Shown here: one piece after another, positions 18,425 through 29,762 of the stretch
How the letters are laid out: every line of letters begins with the position of its first letter
Position numbering within the stretch: the first letter of the stretch is position 1
DNA from: Rhizomonospora bruguierae
Lineage (GTDB): Bacteria; Actinomycetota; Actinomycetes; Mycobacteriales; Micromonosporaceae
DNA: 64,000 nt
Direction of reading: 5' to 3'
Assembly: GCF_018397995.1 (NCBI RefSeq)
Contig: NZ_BBQH01000010.1
Span: 105,656-169,655 of the forward strand
Translations under genes and position numbers: made by a program
The notes under the pieces: model-generated
Seen by the model: only the letters and a program-made list of their open reading frames with translations
Database searches by the model: none
What the model was told of the DNA's origin: nothing

Positions 18425-18521
18425 GTCCCACCTCCCCGGGGGCTTGTACGTTCTGCACTAACACTAACCGCTGGCGCCCCGAATCGAACCCACCCGACAC
18501 CCACGTCACCCAACGTTGATC

Positions 18522-18536
18522 CGGTTCGTGGAACCG
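18522..18536. promoter_or_regulatory. 15-bp palindrome in the arc/ferredoxin divergent region
   Basis: CGGTTC (18522-18527), GTG, GAACCG (18531-18536) form a perfect interrupted palindrome in the 168-base region between arc and the ferredoxin gene, a fitting place for a shared operator. No binding protein can be named. Confidence 0.45.
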
Positions 18537-18592
18537 AAACATGAGGCGTGGTACGGCTTCGGGTACCGTCGGGACCGGGGAAAGGGGGCGGG

Positions 18593-18913
18593 ATGTCCGA
18601 GGAGCCGACCGGGGACCCGGTGGACGAGGAGCCGCTGGAGGTCCGGGTGGACCAGGACCTGTGCACCGGCGACGGGATCTGCGTGCAGTACGCGCCGAGC
18701 GTGTTCGAGTTCGACATCGACGGCCTTGCGTACGTGAAGGGGCCGGACGGCGACCTGCGCACCGCACCGGACGCGCACGTCGACGTGCCGGCGCACCTGC
18801 GGCTGGACGTGCTCGACGCGGCCCGCGACTGCCCCGGCGAGTGCATCCACGTGCGCCGCCGCTCGGACGGCGTCGAGGTCGCCGGCCCGGCGGCCGCCGT
18901 CCCCGCCGCCTGA
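18593..18913 (+). CDS. Single-cluster ferredoxin
   Basis: A 106-residue electron carrier. VDQDLCTGDGICVQYAP and ARDCPGECIHV supply the Cys ligands; the Asp at the middle position of CTGDGIC, where a [4Fe-4S] protein usually has Cys, suggests a [3Fe-4S] cluster or an Asp-ligated [4Fe-4S] one. The ATG at 18593 follows AAAGGGGGCGGG and is preferred over one 15 codons upstream. It is divergent from arc, an arrangement I recall from other actinobacteria. Its redox partner, often a P450, is not in the window. Confidence 0.88.
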   Translation: MSEEPTGDPVDEEPLEVRVDQDLCTGDGICVQYAPSVFEFDIDGLAYVKGPDGDLRTAPDAHVDVPAHLRLDVLDAARDCPGECIHVRRRSDGVEVAGPAAAVPAA

Positions 18914-18951
18914 CGGCAGCGGGCCCTGACGGCAGCGCCACCCGACGGCAG
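18911..18951. repeat. 16-bp tandem repeat spanning the ferredoxin stop codon
   Basis: TGACGGCAG occurs at 18911 and 18927, and CGACGGCAG at 18943, a 16-base period. The first copy begins with the TGA stop of the ferredoxin gene. Confidence 0.5.
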
Positions 18952-18995
18952 TACGGCCCGGGGGCCGTCCCCGCCGGCTGGCGGGAGTGGGGCCC

Positions 18996-19038
18996 GGCCG
19001 GGTCAGAGGGGGCCGGGTCAGAGCCGGCCGGGTCAGAG
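18996..19038. repeat. 15-bp tandem repeat spanning the stop of the convergent gene
   Basis: GGCCGGGTCAGAG is repeated exactly at 18996, 19011 and 19026. The last copy contains the stop codon of the minus-strand gene at 19033; because the period is 15, each copy also carries that stop in frame. Confidence 0.6.
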
Positions 19039-19617
19039 CATCGGGCGGCCGACCACCGAGGCGAGCAGCCGGGCGAACTCCTCCAGGCGGGCGATCTGCC
19101 CGGCACCGCCGTCGTCGAGGGTCTTGCCGAAGCGCAGCGCGTCGTGGCGCATCCCGGTATCGTCGCCGTCCGCGCCCGCGCCGCCCGGCGTCCCCTCGTC
19201 CAGCGAACTCAGCAACAGATAGACGTCAATGCTGTCGACCCGGGCCGGCCCGCCCGGGGTGCGGGTCAGCCGGCGCCGGCAGCCCACCTCGGTGACCGAG
19301 GACAGCGGCACCACCCGCAGCGACGAGGTCATCGAGCCGGGCGGCCCCTCGCCGGGCGGCACGTCCTCCCCGTGCCACAGGATCAGCCGGCTGCCGTCGC
19401 AGACGACGACCTCCTGCCAGACCCCGTTCACCTCGTTGACGAAGCGCTCCAGCGTGAAGCCCATCACGGTCGCGCCGCGCAGCACGCCGCCGAGGGCCTC
19501 CAGGGCCACCTCCGGGTCCCGCAGGTAGGCCCGGGCGGCCGACTCCAACTCCTGGTACGGCGACCAGTCGGGGAAGACCGCGGGCAGGTCCCCACCCCCG
19601 AACGTGGGTCGGCTCAC
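19033..19617 (-). CDS. Conserved hypothetical protein beside trmI
   Basis: A 194-residue soluble protein with no motif I recognise. It is mixed alpha/beta by eye, with VCDGSRLILWHGEDVPPGEG mid-protein, a Gly/Asp-rich loop near residue 150 and a C-terminal helix LEEFARLLASVVG. The GTG at 19617 is chosen because it lies eight bases after the trmI stop and avoids overlap; the frame itself runs much further. Its position in the trmI-arc interval suggests a conserved actinobacterial gene. Confidence 0.65.
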   Translation of the reverse strand: MSRPTFGGGDLPAVFPDWSPYQELESAARAYLRDPEVALEALGGVLRGATVMGFTLERFVNEVNGVWQEVVVCDGSRLILWHGEDVPPGEGPPGSMTSSLRVVPLSSVTEVGCRRRLTRTPGGPARVDSIDVYLLLSSLDEGTPGGAGADGDDTGMRHDALRFGKTLDDGGAGQIARLEEFARLLASVVGRPML

Positions 19618-19625
19618 CGTGCCTC

Positions 19626-22674
<3,049 letters not shown>

Positions 22675-22712
22675 CCCGCCCACCATGAACGCCGCCGGGG
22701 CCGGCACGCCCT

Positions 22713-22729
22713 CCTCCTCGCGGAGGAGG
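22713..22729. terminator. Short hairpin after the RecB-like gene
   Basis: CCTCCTC (22713-22719), GCG, GAGGAGG (22723-22729): a seven-pair stem 38 bases after the stop codon and before the kinase promoter. It is a plausible but weak terminator. Confidence 0.45.
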
Positions 22730-22784
22730 CGATCTCATCGTCGGCGATGACCGGGCGCCGACCGGTACCGGATAGCGTCGCAGC

Positions 22785-24089
22785 ATGACGACGCTGTGCC
22801 GCCCCCTGGTGCGATGGCACGCGCCCGCCGGTGCAGCGCGTCTGATGCTGGCGGACGGGCTGCTGGCGGCCGGGGTCGTCGCGGTGGAGGTGCTGCTGAC
22901 CGCGACGGTGGCCCCCGGCCAGCAGGAGGCCGGTCTGAGCCGGGTCGGCCGGGACCTCGGCGCGGTCGGCGTCGGCGCGGGCCCGTACGGCGGGCCGCTG
23001 TGGCTGGTCGCCCTCTACAGCGTGCTGGCCGCGGCGCCGATCGTGCTGCGGCGGGTGGCGCTGCGTCCAGCGGCCCTGCTGGCGGTGGCGGGGCTGGCGA
23101 TCCCGGCGGTGGTCGCGCGCTACCCGCTGAGCCAGATCGTCACCTTCGTGATGGTCACGTACTCGGCGGCGGCCGCGCTGACCCTGCGCCGGGCGGTGCT
23201 CGCGGCGGTGGTGCTGTGGGTGCCGGCGCTGGTCGTCAGCGTGCTGACGATCCAGCCGGAGGGCCCGCACGACATCGGGCCGCCGGTGATGGCGGCGATG
23301 AACGTCCTGATCGCGCTGGTCTGCTTCTTCATCGGGCGGACGGTGTGCGCGCGCCGCGCCTACACCCAGGCGCTGGAGGAGCGGGCGCGCAGCGCGGAGG
23401 CGAACCAGCGGTCCCTGGCCGCGCAGGCGGTGGCGGACGAGCGGCGGCGGATCGCCCGGGAACTGCACGACGTGGTGGCGCACCACGTGAGCGTGATGGG
23501 GGTGCTGGCGACCGGCGCGCGGCGGGTGCTGCATAAGGATCCGGCCGCGACGGACGAGGCGCTGGGCACCATCGAGGACACCAGCCGGACCACGCTGCGG
23601 GAGATGCGGCGCCTGCTGGACGTGCTGCGCACGGAGGCGGAGCCGGCGGCGGACCTGGCGCCGCAGCCGGGCCTGGCGGGCATCGAGGCCCTGGTGGAGC
23701 AGGTGCGCGAGGCGGGCCTGCCGGTCGCCCTCGCCGTCGACGGTGTACCGTCCAGCCTGGACCCGGGCGTGGCGCTGACGATCTTCCGGATCGTGCAGGA
23801 GGCGCTGACCAACACCCTGAAGCACGCCGGGGAGGCGACCGCGCAGGTGCGCCTGGCATTCGGGGTGTACTGGCTGATCGTGGAGATCTTCGATACCGGG
23901 CGGGGGCCGGCGCCCCGGTCCGAGCACGTCGGCCACGGACTGGTCGGCATGCGCGAACGCGTCGCCCTGTACGGCGGGACGCTGCGCACCGGCCCCCGGC
24001 CCGGCGGCGGATACCGGGTGTACGCGAAGATCCCCATGGAGCAGTTGGGCGTGCCGGTGGCCGACACCCGACGAGCCGAGACCCGTTGA
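22785..24089 (+). CDS. Sensor histidine kinase, NarL-system type
   Basis: Membrane sensor of a two-component pair. The 434 residues have about five N-terminal helices (to residue 190), a short coiled linker, then a HisKA_3 dimerisation domain with the phospho-accepting His in IARELHDVVAHHVSVM (about residue 228). The C-terminal ATPase domain has IVQEALTNTLKHA (N box), FDTGRGPAP and GLVGMRERVALYGG. No large extracellular domain is present, so it probably senses the membrane or a ligand in it. TAGCGT ends six bases before the ATG. The response regulator follows immediately. Confidence 0.93.
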   Translation: MTTLCRPLVRWHAPAGAARLMLADGLLAAGVVAVEVLLTATVAPGQQEAGLSRVGRDLGAVGVGAGPYGGPLWLVALYSVLAAAPIVLRRVALRPAALLAVAGLAIPAVVARYPLSQIVTFVMVTYSAAAALTLRRAVLAAVVLWVPALVVSVLTIQPEGPHDIGPPVMAAMNVLIALVCFFIGRTVCARRAYTQALEERARSAEANQRSLAAQAVADERRRIARELHDVVAHHVSVMGVLATGARRVLHKDPAATDEALGTIEDTSRTTLREMRRLLDVLRTEAEPAADLAPQPGLAGIEALVEQVREAGLPVALAVDGVPSSLDPGVALTIFRIVQEALTNTLKHAGEATAQVRLAFGVYWLIVEIFDTGRGPAPRSEHVGHGLVGMRERVALYGGTLRTGPRPGGGYRVYAKIPMEQLGVPVADTRRAETR

Positions 24090-24118
24090 GCCAGCGCCGA
24101 GCCGATGCGGAGGGACCG

Positions 24119-24802
24119 ATGAGCGGCACACCCGGCGACCCTCCGGTGCGCATCCTCCTCGTGGACGACCAGCCCCTGCTGCGGACCGGCTTCCGCATGG
24201 TCCTCGGCGCGGAGGACGACCTTGACGTGGTGGGCGAGGCCGGCGACGGCACCGAGGCGGTGGAGCTTTCCCGCCGGCTGCTGCCGGACGTGGTGCTGAT
24301 GGACATCCGGATGCCCCGGATGGACGGGGTGGCCGCGACCCGGGCGATCGTGGCGGCGCGGCTGCCGGTGCGGGTGTTGATCCTGACCACATTCGACCTG
24401 GACGAGTACGTGGTGGGCGCGCTGCGCGCCGGTGCCAGCGGCTTCCTGGCCAAGGACGTGCCGGCCGAGGATCTGGTGACCGCGATCCGCACGGTGGCGG
24501 CCGGTGAGGCGGTGGTGGCGCCGCGGATCCTCAAGCGCCTGCTGGACCGCTTCGCCACCAGCCTGCCGGACCTGGACGCGCCGCCGTCGCGGCTGCTGGA
24601 CGCGCTGACCGACCGGGAGCGCGAGGTGCTGGTGCAGGTCGCCAGGGGGCTGTCGAACGCGGAGATCGCGCAGGCGCTGACGGTGAGCGAGACGACGATC
24701 AAGACGCACGTCGGGCACGTGCTGACCAAGCTGGGCCTGCGCGACCGGGTGCAGGCCGTCGTCCTGGCGTACGAGTCGGGCCTCGTGCGCCCGGGAGCGT
24801 AG
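24119..24802 (+). CDS. NarL/LuxR-type response regulator
   Basis: DNA-binding partner of the kinase just upstream. The 227 residues have a receiver domain with LLVDDQPLLRTGF, the phospho-Asp in DVVLMDIRMPRMDG and the conserved Lys of FLAKDVPAEDL, then a LuxR helix-turn-helix (LTDREREVLVQVARGLSNAE, TVSETTIKTHVGHVLTKLGL). ATG at 24119 has GGAGGGA upstream and is preferred over a TTG overlapping the kinase stop. The likely target is the ABC transporter downstream, whose leader has a 16-bp palindrome. Confidence 0.94.
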   Translation: MSGTPGDPPVRILLVDDQPLLRTGFRMVLGAEDDLDVVGEAGDGTEAVELSRRLLPDVVLMDIRMPRMDGVAATRAIVAARLPVRVLILTTFDLDEYVVGALRAGASGFLAKDVPAEDLVTAIRTVAAGEAVVAPRILKRLLDRFATSLPDLDAPPSRLLDALTDREREVLVQVARGLSNAEIAQALTVSETTIKTHVGHVLTKLGLRDRVQAVVLAYESGLVRPGA

Positions 24803-24810
24803 CGGTCGAC

Positions 24811-24831
24811 CCGCCCTCCTCCTCAGGGCGG
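24811..24831 (+). terminator. Terminator after the response-regulator gene
   Basis: CCGCCCT (24811-24817) pairs with AGGGCGG (24825-24831) around a seven-base loop, nine bases after the stop codon. It separates the two-component operon from the ABC operon. Confidence 0.6.
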
Positions 24832-24937
24832 AGCCGTAGCCCGCGCCCGGACGGAGAGCGGCGCACCCGAAGACCGTTCCGCGGGCCGAGGTGACCGGCC
24901 GCCCCGCCGCCTACCGTGATGTTTTGAGCGGCCGCGG

Positions 24938-24953
24938 TCAGGGGCATCCCTGA
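24938..24953. promoter_or_regulatory. 16-bp palindrome upstream of the ABC transporter
   Basis: TCAGGG-GCAT-CCCTGA is a perfect palindrome 142 bases before the ATPase start, in the 292-base gap after the response regulator. Its symmetry and place fit an operator for the dimeric NarL-type regulator; this is inference. The rest of the gap shows a terminator and nothing else recognisable. Confidence 0.5.
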
Positions 24954-25094
24954 GCCGGCCTCGGGGCGGACCCGCAGCGCAATATCCGCGTTCGGCTACG
25001 CCGCTGGGTGGACGCCGCCGGCCGCCGGGCACGACAGCATGGGTACGCCGGCCGGGACCGTCCTGGTCGGTCCAGATTCTCGGGGGGATGGATC

Positions 25095-25859
25095 GTGACG
25101 GCGATATCGGAGGCCACCTCGGTGGCGGCCCGCGCCAACGACGTGTGGAAGGTGTACGGGGCCGGCGAGGCGCAGGTCGTCGCACTGCGGGGGGTCACGG
25201 CCGAGTTCGCGCGGGGCCGGTTCACCGCGATCATGGGGCCGTCGGGGTCCGGCAAGTCGACGCTGATGCACTGCCTCGCGGGGCTGGACGCCACCAGCCG
25301 GGGCGAGATCTTCATCGGCGACACGAAGGTGACCGGGCTGTCCGACGGTGGCCTGACCAAGCTGCGCCGCACCAAGGTCGGCTTCATCTTCCAGCAGTTC
25401 AACCTGCTGCCGACGCTGACGGCGAAGGAGAACATCCTGCTGCCGCTGGCGATCGCCGGGCAGAAGCCGGAGCCGGAGTGGTTCGAGACGGTGATCAAGA
25501 CGGTCGGGTTGACCGACCGGCTCGGCCACCGCCCGGCCCAGCTCTCCGGCGGGCAGCAGCAGCGGGTGGCCTGCGCCCGGGCGCTGGTCTCCCGCCCGGA
25601 GGTCGTCTTCGCCGACGAGCCGACCGGCAACCTGGATTCCCGCTCCGGCGCCGAGGTGCTCGGCTTCCTGCGCAACTCGGTCCGCGAGTACGGGCAGACG
25701 ATCGTGATGGTCACCCACGACCCGAACGCGGCCTCCTACGCCGATCGCGTCGTGTTCCTGGCCGACGGCCAGATCGTCACCGAGCTGTCCGAGCCTACGG
25801 CCGACGGCGTGCTGGACACGATGAAGCGCCTCGACGTGCTCGCCGGGGTGAACGGCTGA
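25095..25859 (+). CDS. ABC transporter ATP-binding protein, MacB/LolD type
   Basis: Nucleotide-binding subunit of 254 residues. [20 protein letters not shown] is Walker [17 protein letters not shown] the signature, [16 protein letters not shown] Walker B with catalytic Glu, and [12 protein letters not shown] the switch His. DEPTGNLD is typical of the LolD/MacB/FtsE group, which power conformational work on membrane permeases. The GTG at 25095 follows GGGGGGATGG and is preferred over the long upstream frame. It overlaps the permease ATG by one base. Confidence 0.94.
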   Translation: MTAISEATSVAARANDVWKVYGAGEAQVVALRGVTAEFARGRFTAIMGPSGSGKSTLMHCLAGLDATSRGEIFIGDTKVTGLSDGGLTKLRRTKVGFIFQQFNLLPTLTAKENILLPLAIAGQKPEPEWFETVIKTVGLTDRLGHRPAQLSGGQQQRVACARALVSRPEVVFADEPTGNLDSRSGAEVLGFLRNSVREYGQTIVMVTHDPNAASYADRVVFLADGQIVTELSEPTADGVLDTMKRLDVLAGVNG

Positions 25860-28408
25860 TGTTCCGGGCGACCCTCAAGAGTCTGCTGTCGCGCAAGCTG
25901 CGCCTGGTGATGTCCGGCCTGGCGGTCGTGCTGGGCGTGATGTTCGTCTCCGGCGCCTTCGTGCTCACCGACACCCTCAGCCGCTCCTTCGACTCGCTGT
26001 TCCGCTCGGCCTACTCAACGATCGACGTGTCGGTCGGCGCCAAGCCGAAGATCGCCAGCGGCGGCCTGGAGGACGGGCCACCCGCGCCGGCGACGCTGCC
26101 GGCCGACGTGGTGGAGCGGGTCCGCGCGGTCCCCGGCGTCGCCTCGGCGGCCGGCGACGTGAGCGCGGAGGGCGCGCGGGTGATCGGCGCGAACGGCAAG
26201 GTCGTCCCGTCCTTCGGCCCGCCCCGGCTGGGCACCAACTGGGTGGACGGCTCCCGGCTGGCCGAGCTGCGCGAGGGGCACGGCCCGGCGGCCGACAACC
26301 AGATCGCGGTCAACGCGTCGCTGGCCAAGGCCGCCGGCATCAAGGTGGGTGACCAGGTCTCCGTGCTGACCCTCCAGCCGAGGAAGACGTTCACGCTGGT
26401 GGGCATCTTCGGCTACAGCGGCGGCCGGGACACGCTCGGCGGCGCCACGCAGGTCGCGTTCACCGACCCGGTGGCGCAGGAGCTGATGCTGGGCGAGAAG
26501 AACGCCTACTCCAGCGTCACGGTCGACGCCGCCCCCGGCGTCCAGCCGGCGGCGCTGCGGGACGCGATCCAGTCCGCGCTCGGCGACCGGTACGAGGTGA
26601 AGACCGGCAAGCAGCTCGCCGACGACGCGGCGGCCGGCTTCGAGCAGGCGCTGTCGTTCTTCAACAACATCCTGCTCGGCTTCGCCGCGGTGGCGCTGTT
26701 CGTCGGCGTGTTCCTGATCCTCAACACCTTCTCGATCATCATCGCGCAGCGGACCCGGGAGCTGGCGCTGCTGCGGGCGCTCGGTTCCAGCCGGCGCCAG
26801 GTGATCGGCTCGGTGCTGCTGGAGGCGGTGGCGATCGGCCTGGTCGCCGCGGTTCTCGGCCTCGGCGCGGGGATCGGCGTCGGCGCGCTGCTGGCCAAGC
26901 TGTTCACCGCCGCCACCGGCGGTCTGGAACTGGCCGGGATCGGGGTGCCGGCGGCGTCGGTGATCAGCGCGTTCGTGGTGGGCGTGCTGGTGACCGTCGT
27001 GGCGGCGGTGCTGCCGGCGCTGCGCGCCTCGCGCATCCCGCCGGTCGCCGCCATGGCCGACGTCGCCACGCCGGACCGCCCGCTGACCCGGGTCACGGTC
27101 CTCGGCGGGGTCGTGTCGGCCGCCGGCGCGGCGCTGCTCACCGTGGGGCTCAGCGGCGCCGGGGACGCCACGCTGTGGCTGATCCTGGCCGGGGTGCTCG
27201 TCAGCTTCATCGGCGTCGCCCTGCTCACCCCGCTGATCGGCCGCCCGGTGGTGTCGCTGCTGGGCCGGATCTTCTCCTGGTCCGTGCCCGGCCGGCTCGG
27301 CCGGCTCAACTCCGGGCGCAACCCGCGCCGCACCGCCATCACGGCGGCCGCCCTCATGGTCGGCATCGCCCTGATCACCGGAGTGAACGTGGTGCTCCAG
27401 TCCGCCACCAAGAGCCTGGACAAGATCGCCACGGACTCGGTCGACGCCCAGCTGTTCATCGGCGGCGATCCGACCGAGGACCGGCCGCCGACGTTCGATC
27501 CGACCGTCATCACCGAGGCGGGGAAGCTGCCCGGGGTACGCACGGCGGTCGGCGAGTACTTCGACCAGGCGATGGTCAACGGCACGAAGACCTACCTGGT
27601 GGCCACCACGGACGCGGTCGCCGCCGCGGACATCTTCTCCGTCAAGGTCAACTCCGGGGCGATCGGCGCGCTCGGGGCGGACCAGATGGTGATCAACTCG
27701 GACGCGGCCAAGAAGTTCGGCCTCGCGGTCGGGCAGTCCGCCACGGTGCAGCTGTCCCGGGGCGAGCCGCACCGGTTCACGGTCGTGGCCGTGACCGAGT
27801 CCTCGCCGGTGTTCCCGGGCATCCTGCTGCCACCCGCCGCGGCGGAGGACTTCGCGGTAAGGCAGCTCGTCGCCGGCTACATCCAGCTCCGGCCGGGCGT
27901 CCAGCCGGCGCAGGTGCAGCCGGACGTGGACCGGCTGCTCGCGGACAGCCCGGAGGTGTCGGTCGTGGACCGCTCCGGCTTCCTCAAGCAGCAGACGTCC
28001 GGCGTCGACCAGGTACTCCAGATGATCCAGATCCTGCTGGCGTTGGCCATCCTGATCGCCGTGCTGGGCGTCATCAACACGCTGGTGCTCTCGGTCATCG
28101 AGCGGACCCGCGAGCTGGGCCTGCTGCGCGCCATCGGCCTGCGGCGCGGCCAGACGGCGGGGATGGTGACCGTCGAGTCGGTGGTCATCTCCGTGTTCGG
28201 CGCGCTGCTCGGCCTCGCGGTCGGCGCCGGCCTCGGCGCGGCCGTGGTCCGGGCGCTGAACTCGCAGGGCATCACCGAACTGGTGTTCCCGTGGTCGCAG
28301 ATGGCCACCTACCTGGCCCTCGGCGCGATCATCGGCGTGGTCGCGGCGCTGCTCCCGGCGCTGCGGGCGGCCCGGCTCAACGTGCTGAACGCCATCGCAC
28401 ACGAATAG
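25859..28408 (+). CDS. FtsX/MacB-type ABC permease, duplicated
   Basis: An 849-residue permease with two FtsX modules. An N-terminal helix (about 17-38) leads into an extracellular MacB-like domain, then three helices with TRELALLRALGSSRRQVIGS (about residue 300). A mid-protein pair of helices and a second extracellular domain follow, then three C-terminal helices with TRELGLLRAIGLRRGQTAGM. Such proteins work as extracellular mechanotransmission machines for lipoproteins, lipids or antimicrobial peptides, without a drug channel. It pairs with the ATPase just upstream and probably answers to the kinase/regulator pair. Confidence 0.93.
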   Translation: MFRATLKSLLSRKLRLVMSGLAVVLGVMFVSGAFVLTDTLSRSFDSLFRSAYSTIDVSVGAKPKIASGGLEDGPPAPATLPADVVERVRAVPGVASAAGDVSAEGARVIGANGKVVPSFGPPRLGTNWVDGSRLAELREGHGPAADNQIAVNASLAKAAGIKVGDQVSVLTLQPRKTFTLVGIFGYSGGRDTLGGATQVAFTDPVAQELMLGEKNAYSSVTVDAAPGVQPAALRDAIQSALGDRYEVKTGKQLADDAAAGFEQALSFFNNILLGFAAVALFVGVFLILNTFSIIIAQRTRELALLRALGSSRRQVIGSVLLEAVAIGLVAAVLGLGAGIGVGALLAKLFTAATGGLELAGIGVPAASVISAFVVGVLVTVVAAVLPALRASRIPPVAAMADVATPDRPLTRVTVLGGVVSAAGAALLTVGLSGAGDATLWLILAGVLVSFIGVALLTPLIGRPVVSLLGRIFSWSVPGRLGRLNSGRNPRRTAITAAALMVGIALITGVNVVLQSATKSLDKIATDSVDAQLFIGGDPTEDRPPTFDPTVITEAGKLPGVRTAVGEYFDQAMVNGTKTYLVATTDAVAAADIFSVKVNSGAIGALGADQMVINSDAAKKFGLAVGQSATVQLSRGEPHRFTVVAVTESSPVFPGILLPPAAAEDFAVRQLVAGYIQLRPGVQPAQVQPDVDRLLADSPEVSVVDRSGFLKQQTSGVDQVLQMIQILLALAILIAVLGVINTLVLSVIERTRELGLLRAIGLRRGQTAGMVTVESVVISVFGALLGLAVGAGLGAAVVRALNSQGITELVFPWSQMATYLALGAIIGVVAALLPALRAARLNVLNAIAHE

Positions 28409-28425
28409 CCACTACCGAGGGGGTC

Positions 28426-28468
28426 GGTGCCCGCCGCCCGCGTCACTGCGACGCGGCCGGCGGGCACC
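28426..28468. terminator. Terminator between ABC permease and terpene synthase
   Basis: GGTGCCCGCCG (28426-28436) pairs with CGGCGGGCACC (28458-28468); after one mismatch, CCGCGT/ACGCGG adds six more pairs around a seven-base loop. It lies between convergent genes. Confidence 0.85.
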
Positions 28469-28491
28469 GCGCTATCCCCCACCCGCTGTGT

Positions 28492-28510
28492 CGATCTTGG
28501 ATTTGTGGTG
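28492..28510 (-). repeat. 19-bp intergenic element, copy 1
   Basis: The minus strand reads CACCACAAATCCAAGATCG. It matches 18 of 19 bases of the plus-strand sequence at 57848-57866, also intergenic. This may be one copy of a dispersed intergenic element. Confidence 0.45.
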
Positions 28511-28544
28511 CCCGGTTCAGCGGTGTTTGGCGGTCGGTCGGTGA

Positions 28545-29657
28545 TCAGGAGTAGCGGCCGGTTTCGAGATGCCAGGTCAGGCAGCCGGCAACCAGGTCAC
28601 GCAGGTCCGCGACATAGCCGGTGAGCGCGGGGCCGGCCCAGTCCAGCACCCGGCCTTCGGCGGCCAGGTAGCCGTCCAGTTCGATGGTGAGCAGGTCGGC
28701 GGCGGCCTCCAGGGCGCGCTGCTCGGGGAGGCCGCGCTCGCGCCCCAGCACCGTCGGCAGGCTCAGGACCCGCACGCCGGAGGCGAGTTCCGCCCGGTAC
28801 GAGACGATGTCGTTCTGCCAGGTGAGCACGTCGGCGATCCGGGTGCTGAGGGCCACCATGTCCGGGTGGGCCAGGTCGCCCGGGCTCGGCCGGTTGCCGC
28901 CGAAGATCTCCATGAGCATCAGCCAGGTCGGCACGCCACCCGCATGGCGGCGGATGTATCGGTAGTCCTCGAAGGAGACCGACCCCTCGCCCAGTCGGCG
29001 GTGGCCGCCCTCCCACAGCAGCCCCATGAAGTAGCCGTGGACGCTGAGCGCGAGCCGGCGCATCTGGTCGGCGGTGGCCCGGGCACGGACCCGGTCGCGC
29101 AGATCAGCGAGGGCGGCGGCGAACGGGTCCGCGGCCCGGGACCAGCCGTCGCCAGCCACCACCCCATCCGGAACGCCGCCGGTCGCCGGGAAACCGCCAG
29201 CCGCTGCCGGGATGCCGCCGCTCGCCAGAGCACCATCGGCAGCCAGAGCGCCACCGGGCGCCAGAGTGCCGCCTGCCGCGTCAGCGCCGTCGGGTAACGA
29301 CGCGCGGGAGGTGTCGGACTCCAGGACGCGGAGCAGGCGGATCAGGTGGGCGCCGAACCGGACCGGGTCCCGGACCGTGGCGGGCTCGTCGCAGTACCCG
29401 TCGAAGATCGCGAGCCAGGCGTACCAGACGGCCACGTCGGTGACCGTGTCGACGTCGGCGCGGGGGTGGGTGCGGCCCGCCAGCAGGCCGAGGCGGGAGC
29501 GGCGCAGCGGCGCGGTCCGCTCCTCGGGGGCGAGGCCGGCGTGGAGCGCCCACTCCACGACGCGCCCGTCCACCTCGTCGGAGTGTGGGCTGGCGGCGCT
29601 GTCGAACGGAACCCTCAGGGCCGGGCGGACCACCCGGACGGGGTCGGCAGTGTTCAC
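28545..29657 (-). CDS. Class I terpene synthase with altered Asp-rich motif
   Basis: Likely cyclises a prenyl diphosphate through a carbocation. In the 370-residue protein, FDGYCDE (85-91) takes the place of the usual (D)DxxD motif, with the second Asp replaced by Gly; NDIVSYRAE (282-290) is an exact NSE metal site; and GRYS at the C-terminus keeps the Arg-Tyr pair about 80 residues after it. Residues 118-172 are an unusual Gly/Ala/Pro-rich insert between helices. GTG at 29657 has GGAGG seven bases upstream. No prenyltransferase or tailoring P450 is adjacent, so the product cannot be guessed. Confidence 0.88.
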   Translation of the reverse strand: MNTADPVRVVRPALRVPFDSAASPHSDEVDGRVVEWALHAGLAPEERTAPLRRSRLGLLAGRTHPRADVDTVTDVAVWYAWLAIFDGYCDEPATVRDPVRFGAHLIRLLRVLESDTSRASLPDGADAAGGTLAPGGALAADGALASGGIPAAAGGFPATGGVPDGVVAGDGWSRAADPFAAALADLRDRVRARATADQMRRLALSVHGYFMGLLWEGGHRRLGEGSVSFEDYRYIRRHAGGVPTWLMLMEIFGGNRPSPGDLAHPDMVALSTRIADVLTWQNDIVSYRAELASGVRVLSLPTVLGRERGLPEQRALEAAADLLTIELDGYLAAEGRVLDWAGPALTGYVADLRDLVAGCLTWHLETGRYS

Positions 29658-29727
29658 CGGCGTACCTCCCGTTCCAGGGGCGCAACCGGCGCGGGGGCAT
29701 GACCCCACCCCGGCCGGCTCCCGGACC

Positions 29728-29741
29728 GGGGGTGCGCCCCC
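29728..29741 (-). terminator. Small hairpin between HAD and terpene-synthase genes
   Basis: GGGGG-TGCG-CCCCC, lying 21 bases past the HAD stop codon on the minus strand and 70 bases before the terpene synthase start. The stem is short, so this is only a candidate. Confidence 0.4.
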
Positions 29742-29762
29742 ACCTGTTGAGTTTGGTGATGA

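Noticed and set aside
24803-25094. tRNA or small RNA gene in the 292-base gap
   Set aside because: No cloverleaf or tRNA consensus blocks were seen; only a terminator and a palindrome are present.
26015-28402. A minus-strand frame of 795 codons opposite the ABC permease
   Set aside because: Gln/Arg/His-rich shadow of the permease, which has clear FtsX helices in its own frame.
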